DNA of 21,960 bases. Origin: Hypsibius dujardini. Lineage: Eukaryota > Tardigrada > Eutardigrada > Parachela > Hypsibiidae. The first letter of the stretch is position 1, and each line of letters begins with the position of its first letter. The stretch lies in NCBI GenBank assembly GCA_001579985.1, contig LRSR01012901.1, positions 1 through 21,960 of the forward strand, read 5' to 3'. Under the pieces are notes generated by a model. The model was given only the letters and a program-made list of their open reading frames with translations, was not told where the DNA came from and did not search any database. The position numbers and the translations under genes were made by a program. Shown here piece by piece: positions 1-9,333 of the stretch.

Positions 1-370
1 GATAAATATTTTTATTTATTATTTTAACAATATTTTAACTGTTTCAAGAAACATAAAATATGGCATGTATTTTCAAGCTAAAATTAACTGCAGCGATTCG
101 TTGATGGCGAGTGAGCGCGTCAATTCTAATTTGTCCAATTGACTTTGATCCGTTTTTCTGTAGGCTCTTGTCATTTTTGAGCGGAAGTGTCCAATGTCAC
201 AGATCACAGCAAAATAAAATAACACTTGTTTAGTTACTTTCAAGTTTATTACAATAGTTGTCCGCTTGTCGTTTTTGTCTTGCTGTTCGCGCGGGTCAAA
301 ATGGCCTCTCACGCAACTAGAGATTTACTCATTTCTTCCACAAAGAATTCCCTTTAGTGCCTTATACTGC

Positions 371-507
371 ATTTTCGCGTTAGACAGGGACAGCATACGA
401 GTTGTGGAACGTTTAATCGGCCACCTGGCGCTTGTGCTGTGTGTACGGTGCACACAGCCGTGCACACGTTTCACTCCAGTAAGACTGTCCCTGTCTAACG
501 CCAAAAT
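371..507. repeat. Short inverted-repeat element (hairpin MITE)
   Basis: Arms 371-393 and 485-507 match at 22 of 23 positions (core GCGTTAGACAGGGACAG), separated by about 90 nt. This looks like a small non-autonomous DNA element. No target-site duplication could be identified. Confidence 0.7.
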
Positions 508-2763
508 ACATTACTTGCGAGTAGAACTTATGGCTATACATTACAATCATTCACGTTACTCTGCACTATCAATACAGCACATGCGTTTTCTTCCCACAGA
601 AGACCTTTTACCCAGTGGACTCAGTGGACCTCAGAAGTGGCATTCTCCATTTCAACTAGAAACCGGAGGCTCATAACAGAAGGACACAATGCGAAAACTT
701 AAAATGGAAATAATTACCAGAATAGTTTCTGGTTATTTATATTATGAATGCCCGTAACATTTGCATCGTTTACATTTTGCGGTTTCAAAGATCGATACAA
801 TTGCATTTCACGAATTCAACGGAGTATATATTTCTGTCTAAATTTCAATCAGTCCTTCAGAGATTTAAGTGTATTTAACCATTTCATTGTCATATATCGC
901 GGATCTTCTGAGGGATGGAATCGACTCCACAAACTTCGACAGATAAAAAATATGCACGATGTAGCTATGTATTTTTTAGTAGTTTACTGAGTGGAATAAC
1001 ATCAATTAAAGTTGGTGGTAACATGATTCTTAAGGCATTAACACTTTTTAATTAATAACTTGAGACGTTCAGTTCAGGTTAAATATTGATAAAATAATGC
1101 TAGAGTGGCATTTGCGTTTGAGCGTAAGTACCATAAGTCAGTTTCATTTTTTAATTATTTTGTTGGAAAAGGGTATGACTAGTGAAAAAGGGTAAAGAGG
1201 GAGTGACAATAGTGAAAGAGTGTGTATAGGGGGGGGAGACTATAGTGTTTGGCACCCATATTATTAAAGTGCCAACGATTACCGTTCTTAATCACACAAA
1301 ACACCCTTTGTGTCTACATATTCAACATTACACCTCAAAATGTATCACTTTAACTCGAGACCTGTCCCCTGGGGCCCAGAGCAGACACTTTTAACGCTGA
1401 CACAGGACGAGCAGCAAGAGCCACACAAAGCCTTTCACAGCTCATCCCTCGCATTGCGCATATAGACGCAGCAACCCCATACATACTCCCGTCAGCGCGT
1501 TTTGGGTTGGGAGGATTGGGCAAACTTCGTTATTGCCGGTTGAGTTGGCCGTCTTATTGCAAATTGATCGACTGTTCTAGCCATGGGCGCGCCTCAAGTA
1601 TCTATGTGTGTATGTGTATGTATGTGTGCCTTTAGAGTACTCCCGAGGTCCCTCAACGGCCAACCGGAACATCCCGAGAGCTTTATGAGGTTATAGAGTG
1701 TGTTTATACTGTGTAAGCTACGTTGCCTGTCTCTCTGTCTCCATGCTTCGGGGCTGCGTGCATGGATGATATATACTTCCTCCTCCGCGGTCCCATCTCT
1801 AATCCAAACAAAGATTCTTGTATAATATACACGCCCGCTGAGGGGATTTGACTTTTTATTATTTTCTTTTTACTATCGCACTCTCCCCACTTGCTTTCTT
1901 TCTTTCGTGTCGTGTTGAGTGGGGAACGTGTGACAGAAACACACATCCCTATACATCACACCACACGGATTGTATATAATCCTCAACGATATCTCGGACA
2001 TTCCGATGAGATGATTTTCCCAGTCAAGATGGCGTGAGAAAATTGGAGCCACGAATCGTGGATGACCAATTTGTTTTACATTCTTCTCAAACGTTCCTGT
2101 TCCTATTTATCTTTCCAAATATTTTTGAATATATTCAAATTGCGAAGGTTTTTTGGTGTGAAAGTTTAGAAAAAGAGTGGCGCCCTCTAGGGATGAAGAG
2201 CCAGACGTTTTAAATATACTATAAAATGGTTAGATGTTTGCTTGAAAATGTTTGCTTGAAAAATACAATTGAGGTAATATTTATCCGGCACAGGCAGGTA
2301 CAACGTATGTAAGACTTGAACCTGCAGTCTCAAATATTCAATTAAAGATGAGCTAGTATAGTTGGAGACTAAAAAACATGTATATTGAATTTAAGTGAAA
2401 AATGCACACACGGAATATTTCAATGTTAGCTGGGGACTAACGTAATATATGGACTTCAATCAGTTTTCTTTCGCTTTTTTGGCAGTCTTTACATTACTCG
2501 GGACCTACAAGCAGCTCCTGTGACTGCCGATCATCTACAATTCATTACTTATATCAGTAGCAGATCGTACCAATATGTTTGGTGATAACATACAGTACTG
2601 ACGTAGTAAAGACACCTAGCGGTGTAGTTTGGACAAAACAATTTAAACTCACACTAAGCTAAACTGCTGTTTTCTTGTGTCCTCTAATTTTACGCTACGA
2701 ATTTTTTCAATTTAATCAAAGATGAGGCACATTTTATACTTAACACCATGTAATCATTGAAAC

Positions 2764-2812
2764 TAGAACTAATGTAGTTAATTGAAAATAGAATTAATGT
2801 AGTTAATTGAAA
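2764..2812. repeat. Tandem duplication of about 24 bp
   Basis: Two adjacent copies of TAGAAYTAATGTAGTTAATTGAAA with one or two differences, in beta-1 intron 2. Confidence 0.75.
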
Positions 2813-4212
2813 GTCCACTTCAGTTTTAGTTCGCATGAATTGTTAGAATTGTCCGACTTTTTTGCCGTCGCTGGATTACAAGACACGATCGAACATCGAT
2901 CAAGAGAGAGCTCTTCCACACTTTCCCGTCAAATAATCGGTCCTGGCAGATGTCGGCGCCATACGAAAAAAAAGAGTCACCCACCATGTCACGTACGAAC
3001 TTCATGATGATGCCTGATGAGGTCACTAGACAAGACAATTTAGCCGCATCAGCTGTGCTAAATGCTGAAAAACGCTGCCTCAGTCCATATCTATCAATCT
3101 CCCAAACCGAAGTCTGCATTGCTGCTTTGCAGGTGCTTCAGCATGAAGTAACTACATAGCACTATTTATATAGAGAGAGTACGTAGCCCCCAATTAGCAC
3201 CAATTTCCCGCCATAAATATTGCATTACCCCTGCGGCATGCCCGGATGATGAGAGACATTTGCCATCGCCCATAAACTCATCGTTTGTCAGGGACAATTT
3301 TACGGGACGCATAGCACGAAATTAGGGAGGAGCCAGGGTTGTTACACGACGTTAAAATCGATTTCCGTGTTGCGGTGTCGGCTTACACACCTCCTATTTC
3401 TTTTTACGCGTGTGAAAATGATACCCTGTCCCTCATTTCCGAAATTGCAACCTTTACCCCAACGATCTATGCAACCATTTCAATTATCAGTTAAACGTGA
3501 GTAGTTCCAGTTTTGTTCAGGGCAAAAATATTTGTCTTGAACATGCCCTCACCAGCTAGCCACCGTGAGGATAAAATACTGTAACTACATTTTTCTCTGT
3601 TAAATAAAACTTGAATTTAAAATCTGAATAATGAGATTTATCCCGTTTGAATAAATCAACCAGACCTCAGTTGATGCTAGCTCAAATGTGCAAACTATTT
3701 AATCGCACCGTCCGTTTGTTTAATATAACGGAGCGACACAAAGCAATATTATTTTGTTGACACTTCTGCTACATATTCTTCTCACAATTCCTTACTTTTA
3801 CAGGAAGATTCGTGTTTCACGTCTCTCAAAGTATTATCGAACATTTCCATAGAGCTTAAACGCAAAAGCTACATCACTTGGAAATTGATTTTGCCAAAAA
3901 GTCTAAAACTACACACGCCTTTGTGGGAACATGATTTCAGACACGTAATTCAAACAGTAGAATTCAAATTTTTTATTCTATTCCAATCAGAATTCTCTTT
4001 TATCTTCATGATGGATTGCCGTAGCAAAATGCAAATTTATTATTTATGCAACCACTGAAAGCGCGGCAACTGCTAATTTAAAAAAACAAACAACGCAAAA
4101 AGACTCGTTTTTATTTGCCCTCGTAAATGACATTTTACGCCGCTATTACTCCACCAAAGTACTACTTCATTATCTATACTACACCCATATATACAGTCCT
4201 GTCAGCACTCAC

Positions 4213-4584
4213 TTGATCTTCTCCCACGCTTCATCCCCGAAATTCCGCTGCACCAGCAGTTCGATGGCCCGATTAACGAACCCATACTGCAAATATGTGA
4301 ACACAACACAACGTGGGCGTGGAATGAGAGAAAACGCGCCCGTACGTATCCATCAAAAAACAAGCGCCCTCCATAACACACACACACACACACACACAGG
4401 CGGGACAGATAGACAACATCGCCACTCAACTAATTAGCATAACAACCTCTCACGATAGACACACATATATATGCGGACCGACACACACACACAGAACTAA
4501 ACGCCAAATTCTTACACACACACACACACACACACACGCAACGCACGCAATATATATGACCATAACACACAAAAAACTCACCAT
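4213..4584 (-). CDS. Soluble guanylate cyclase beta-1 subunit, 5' end (partial gene)
   Basis: Start of the haem-bearing subunit of the NO receptor, partner of the alpha gene upstream. Coding exon 1 holds only the ATG (4582-4584), followed at once by GTGAGT. Coding exon 2 (4286-4213) lies between TTTGCAG and AA|GTGAGT. Joined, they read MYGFVNRAIELLVQRNFGDE and then AWEKIK, a near-exact match to the beta-1 N-terminus (MYGFVN..LELLV.RN.G...WE.IK), the first helix of the H-NOX domain that wraps the haem. Exon 2 ends phase 2 and the next exon must complete a Lys codon. The remaining exons, including the haem-ligand His105, are not in the window: I found no match to the FLVR, FCQ or LHDHL segments in 1-4212. 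The gene therefore continues past the left edge after an intron of more than 4.2 kb. Confidence 0.93.
4287..4581 (-). other. sGC beta-1 intron 1 with CA/TG microsatellites
   Basis: A 295-nt intron lying directly between the start codon and codon 2. It holds two long (CA)n runs on the plus strand (about 4377-4398 and 4515-4537) and a shorter one (about 4482-4492). Alternating purine-pyrimidine runs of this kind are often length-polymorphic. Confidence 0.8.
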
Positions 4585-5850
4585 TTTCGGTCTCTTCCTT
4601 TTTTCTCCGTTGATAAACAGAGCGTAAAAACGCTCCTCTTCCGCTTTGTCCCGCACGCGCTCCCGTTAAACGCCCATTTCTCTTCACACAACACCCCCGC
4701 GTCAGGAACTATATATACAGCTGCAATCCAGTCCGTATACTGTAGCAAACCTCCGGAAAGATAGCAAACATCATCGCGTGGTCCGCGCGCTCGCTGATGA
4801 AGTCATCAACCCCATGAAAAAACAACTTGAAAGTGGAGAAAAATCGTAGAGAACCCGCTTGAGGCTTAGGCGAAAGCGTAGAAAAGCCGCTAAATTTGGA
4901 GCAGTAAATGACGTAGAAAGTCTGCTTCGAGATGAAAAAAACGACGACAAAGCAGGCTTCCGGAAGGCAGACAAAAATCGTAGGGAACCGGAAGTAAATG
5001 TACGTGGAGCCAAACCCGCACTTGACTAAAAGGAATTTCAAGAGGGTCCCGGACGACCGAGATTACAACAAACAGAGAGAGAGAGGGAGCTATATATGTG
5101 AGCTGCTTAAAACAATTGCCGTCGCACCGCTTGACGGAGCGCGTAAAAAGCGCAGCGAACCGTCGTCGTCGTCTGCAGGGATCAGGTCACAGTCACACAA
5201 GTATGTATACATAAGACAACCCCGGCCACCAAAGTTGCACATGGAGAATCCGGAAACTATTCCCGTAATGCCGGAGGCCGCGCTTACAATATCTCTGAGT
5301 TAGAGAGCACGTCTCTGTTCACAAACACAGATAAGAGAGAGCAGGGGAAGAAGCCTCATAAATACACACAAGGAAAGTCGAGGAGATGTTCAAGGAATTG
5401 CAATAGATCGCTTTAAGATTTGTTGCGGAGCGTGCTGTGCCGTTTTTCTACAAAGTCTCGCCGCCACCGGCTGCAGGGATCTTTGTGCGCGCGTTAAGTT
5501 TTAGCCTAATTGGATTACACCGAAGGAATCGAGCGGAAAACGTCCCGCGAATGAATTATATACTCTGCAAAAACAGTGCCGGCCGCAGGGGCGGTTGTGA
5601 ATGGTGCGGGGGCAGCTTTTGAAGAAGTGAACATGCAGTATATTTGTAGCCCCTCATATATCTTCGCGTTTTATAGTTCCCTGTCTCTCGTGTCTGTATC
5701 TATCGTGCCTCTCTGTCTGTCGGAGTTTCCTCCGGTCGCCTTGAGATGGATTTACGGGATGAGAGAGTGTTGAAGGGGGCGCGCCTATGACTGACGTTCA
5801 TTGGTTGATGGGATTTTCATCTGTCTGGAGTTTTGATCAAAGGGATGAGG
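4585..5850. other. sGC beta-1 leader and intergenic region
   Basis: The beta-1 5' leader lies at the low end. The stretch has GAGA-type purine tracts on the plus strand (about 5072-5092 and 5331-5350) and is GC-richer than the introns. Open frames of up to 110 codons occur on both strands (for example minus 4709-5041), but none resembles a known protein and they overlap one another. I call no further gene here. Confidence 0.4.
4710..4717 (-). promoter_or_regulatory. TATA-like site upstream of sGC beta-1
   Basis: TATATATA, about 125 nt upstream of the beta-1 ATG on the minus strand, with CAGCTG (E-box form) adjoining. If used, the transcript would start near 4680, with a leader of about 100 nt containing a tiny upstream frame (ATG GGC GTT TAA). 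Position and sequence only; no direct evidence of use. Confidence 0.25.
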
Positions 5851-5862
5851 GATGCATACTGT

Positions 5863-6841
5863 CAGGGGCTTGTTTAGAGTCCTTACAAGTCGGAGCCAGG
5901 GCTTAGGATCCCTGCTACAGTTAACAGGGGCTCGTTTAGGATTTAGGCTGCAAGTACCCCTTTCCTCTTCCCCCGTTTTGTCCCCTGTTACTTTTACAAG
6001 TGCTGCTCACCGTCCATCAGAAGAGTCATCAGACAGATTTGATTATTTTGAAAAACCAAATTGTTCCTCAATCTTTTGGTGTTAAACCCCAAGATTTGGA
6101 CATTGGTTGAATAAGTGAAGACCATAACCATGGGAGTGAAGATAAAAGTGGGCGTTTTAGTTTTTCCCTCCACACTCGCTAGGGCAATGTCCAATATCTA
6201 ATGTCTGAACTTTTTTGTGATGAAGAAACATGAAGGATTCGAAATCAATCAATCAGAACTTTATCGAGTCAGAGGACATTGGTCAACACCAAAAAATATA
6301 GAAGGGGAGGGAACAAAAAGGGGAAAGAGAAGGGGACTTGTAGCCTCAGCCTTTCATGGTACGGTCAGGGGTAAGCAAAGGGGCAAACGGCATTTTTTTT
6401 CGAAATAGAACCAAAAAGTGACTTATTTTTCCTGGTCATTTTGAAACTTTTGGGATGCGCAAGTCCCATTAACAGGAACCCCCGGGACTACAAAACATTT
6501 TCAAACACTTCCGTTATGCAATCAAATTTGAGGTTTCTTCGGATTCAATATTTCCTCTAATCCTCTAATCCTCCTCTAATTCTACACACACATGGAAGAT
6601 TTAAAAACTTTCAAGAATAGACCAAATTTGATGGAGAAACTGAAGTTTTTTACAATATTTAGAAATCACAGGGGCCCTTGAAAATCAGGCTCCCACACCA
6701 CTAAAAGCTTCAAAGTGATTGGGGACAAAAGGTTGACGCTTGGTTCAATTATAAAAAATGTATTATACCCCTTTGCCGACCCCCTGGCCTTACCATGAGG
6801 AGTCCTGGTTCCGACTTGTAGGGACCTTAAACGAGCCCCTG
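5863..6841. mobile_element. hAT-like non-autonomous DNA transposon (979 bp)
   Basis: The termini are inverted repeats beginning CAGGGGCTTGTTTA on the left and, read inward from the right, CAGGGGCTCGTTTA. They match on through CTACAAGTCGG to about 45 bp. Flanks show a perfect 8-bp direct repeat, CATACTGT (5855-5862 and 6842-6849), the target duplication length typical of hAT elements, whose ends often begin CAGGG or CAGTG. A second partial copy of the terminal motif (AGGGGCTCGTTTAGG) lies inside at about 5927. There is no long open frame, so it would need transposase from elsewhere. It sits between the two sGC genes. Confidence 0.85.
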
Positions 6842-6849
6842 CATACTGT

Positions 6850-7290
6850 AGCTAGGAACAGCTGAGAGGTCGTTTCGTGTGAAGCCTTGTGTACGCTGTT
6901 GTGAGCTACACATACAACCATACATACAAACCCTTCCGTCACGCGGAAATTGAAATGGTTTCTGGATTAATTGTAAACACTGCCACTTTGCTACACAAAT
7001 CCGCGCAAGAATGACCGCATATTTGCCGTGAGAACTGAGAATAGGGCGTGTGTGGTTATTTCTGTGCGATGTGCAGGAGTGTGTGACGAAGCGCTGTATC
7101 AAAGTGTCATTAGTGGTTCATATAACACTTTTTTGGCCTCTCACTCTCTCTCTCAGTACTTTCCCCATATAATGAACAAACAATTGATTTAGGTTTGGGA
7201 GACCGTGTTTGTTGTAGATCTATTGGCAATCCATAAAGCCCTTGTATGCGTATGTACAGTATATGTGTATAGGATGATATACGCCCTTCG
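6850..7290. other. Intergenic, nothing recognised
   Basis: Between the hAT-like element and the 7291-7641 element. A CT run at about 7138-7154 is the only notable feature. Open frames are short and unlike known proteins. Confidence 0.4.
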
Positions 7291-7641
7291 AGTATGAGGG
7301 AAGGGCCCTGGAATGGGTCACTTGAATTTCCGTACCCTGGAATGGGCCAACGGGTGGCAGGGGGCGCTCTGTCGCAAATTAATCCAAAACAGATAAGTCA
7401 CTGCATAATCAGCGACCTCTGTAGTGAGCTTTTTCCAACCGTCCAATAATTTCGTTTTTTAAACATGATCCCACAACTTTTCTTTTTATCTGATACGCGT
7501 TCCACCGAGGTCATCAATTATTTTCTGTGGTTTAGGACCTTGATGATGGCCAAAACCTGTGTGGAAGTTGTAATTCCAGGGTGGCCCATTCCAGAATACA
7601 GGAAAGGCAAGTGGCCTATTCCAGAACCCTTCCCTCATACT
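7291..7641. mobile_element. Inverted-repeat element (about 350 bp, MITE-like)
   Basis: Arms 7291-7349 and 7582-7641 are inverted copies with few differences, starting AGTATGAGGGAAGGG. Each arm holds two copies of CTGGAATRGGYCA, so the motif occurs four times. No target duplication is evident, so the superfamily is open. Confidence 0.75.
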
Positions 7642-8183
7642 GTAGTATGGAAATTAAATTTCGTTCTGGGTTGCTGCCTCTCGATTGCGCTTTTTGAGAG
7701 CCCTTAAAAATATAGTTATTGCTCTTCAATTGCAATGTATGTGTCCCATGTGTGTGCCCTTAATATCGTACTTCAAGGAACCATGGCTTATATAATAAGC
7801 TCCGATAATAATTGGGTGAGGCCATTAAAAAATTTGGGCCGTAATCCTTTCACATCCTACGTTGTTAAACTACGCCTGTATGTGTGTTATTAGAGAGCAG
7901 TTTTAAGTTACGTTTGTCGCACAAATCCCTCCGGAAATTCTAATATCCTTTTTTGTGCCGCGTATTTTGTCAATACGCCATGAATGGTGTGGATGACATT
8001 TAATGACAGAGGATTCTATAGTGTGGGGCGGGGCAATTGAGTCTTTTGCCGGTAGGATCCACAATGTATTTTGTTTACGCTCATCGTGCACCCATGTGCG
8101 AATAAAATGAAAGGATACGTGCACTAGAGACAAAATTTTATTACTGCTAAAAAACTTCATTTTTCAGAAGCATTTAATCTAAC
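7642..8183. other. Intergenic, nothing recognised
   Basis: Between two inverted-repeat elements. It holds only short frames, including an 85-codon minus-strand one (7903-8160) without a recognisable motif. Confidence 0.4.
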
Positions 8184-8416
8184 GAATTTTGATACTATCC
8201 CTCTCAAAATTCAAATTCGAATTGTTTGGCACTAGCAGAATCCTTTTTTTAGATGTTGGGGGGCGGAGCTATGTGTCCTTTCTGGATTATCTCTCGTGAG
8301 TTTCCGGTCGGGCTCGACAATGACTCGTAGCTTCGCCCCCTGCCGTCCAAAAAAGATTCTGCTGATGCCAATTGATATCAAATTGAATTCTGCTTTGAAG
8401 TGCAGTGTCAAAATTC
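8184..8416. repeat. Foldback repeat (233 bp) of a dispersed family
   Basis: Imperfect inverted arms of about 85-90 nt. The most conserved part reads TTGGCAYYAGCAGAATC, a T-run, then GGGGGCGRAGCTA near the centre (left to about 8272, right from about 8326). A related single arm occurs at 15481-15548. It lies in the 3' flank of sGC alpha. Confidence 0.7.
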
Positions 8417-8688
8417 TTTAAATTAATTTTTAAGATGATCATACTTATAGTTCGTTTAAGGAAATATAAAGCGGTGACAATCTGGGTTCTTTTTCTTAAA
8501 ATCGTCTCAAGTTAGGAGAATGTTAAGCTTCACATGGAAAACTCGTTTCTCAGCTCTCCAGTCGTTGTTCCAGAGAAAAATGACACCGATGTTCACAATA
8601 TATGGATGTCATAATTTTCAGTCATGATTGCACCGAGGAGACTGTTTTTTTATACAGAACTCGTAGGCAAAATCCGGTTAAATAACAA

Positions 8689-8694
8689 TTTAAT
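8689..8694 (-). terminator. Candidate polyadenylation signal of sGC alpha
   Basis: Read on the minus strand this is ATTAAA, about 380 nt past the alpha stop. I see no AATAAA between it and the stop; the next one on this strand is at 8137-8142. Such hexamers are common in AT-rich DNA, so this is tentative. Confidence 0.2.
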
Positions 8695-9074
8695 TACCAC
8701 CAAAACAAGGAAAATATGAATTTTGATGATACAAGCCTGTAGACGTACGACCAAAAGGTTATTTGGGAACTGAATTTACATACAGCAATCAGGTCGCGCA
8801 AACCGGGAAAAGAACAATTGCATCTGTCTGGCCATGATATTATACGATTTATGAACAGACACCGGGCAATGCGCCCAAAATATTAGGCAAGGAAGCGCTA
8901 CATGAATACCATCTTTTCTTTTATATACTGCTTATGTAAATAATGGTTCCCTTTGTTGAGTTCTATCGCCCCTCTCCCTCTCTTTCTTTTGTATCTGGAA
9001 TGTGGGATCCGGATCTCTGCGCGTTGCTCACTTTACATCGTCTTGGGCCTTAACTTAATGCGTTGCAGTGTTAG

Positions 9075-9333
9075 TTAGCGTCCTGCTCCAGTGGTAGTAG
9101 TAGTGGTAGTGGTAGTTGTGGCTGAATGATAATGGTTCTGCGCGCCAACGTTGAGCTCACTCAGACCGAGGGAAATGTGATCGACTTCCGCGCCGTCTTT
9201 GTCCACTGAAACTGATGGATGCTTGTAGTGTTCCAGAAAATGGCAAGTGCCGGGCACATCCGCCGGAAATCCTTTCGGCAAACAGCTGCGTGCGCGGGCC
9301 GTCATCAGGAAGCCCTTAGTCTTCACCAGTAAT
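9075..9333 (-). CDS. sGC alpha last coding exon (residues 663-748, stop)
   Basis: Acceptor CTACATAG, completing Lys663. It encodes [31 protein letters not shown] (cyclase domain end, about 699), then a 49-residue tail absent from typical subunits. The tail ends with ten threonines (735-744) and GAGR before TAA at 9075-9077. Confidence 0.95.

Larger units (their letters stand above)
1..4212 (-). other. sGC beta-1 intron 2 (no exon recognised)
   Basis: Lies downstream of the beta-1 exon 2 donor and runs off the window. Contents seen: a hairpin repeat at 371-507, a G-rich spot near 1229-1238, TG-rich sequence near 1604-1628, and a short tandem duplication at 2764-2812. Open frames on both strands at about 2807-3159 match nothing I know. 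No tRNA or other RNA gene noticed. Confidence 0.55.

Noticed and set aside
266-676. 136-codon plus-strand frame
   Set aside because: It runs through the inverted-repeat element at 371-507, and its sequence shows no protein family signal.
1-4212. Further beta-1 exons
   Set aside because: I searched by eye for the FLVR..YDD, FCQ.SGYD and LHDHL segments on the minus strand and found none; they probably lie beyond the window.
4709-5041. 110-codon minus-strand frame upstream of beta-1
   Set aside because: Phe/Val/Tyr-rich composition, overlapped by another frame on the same strand, and no recognised family; more likely leader or promoter-side DNA.
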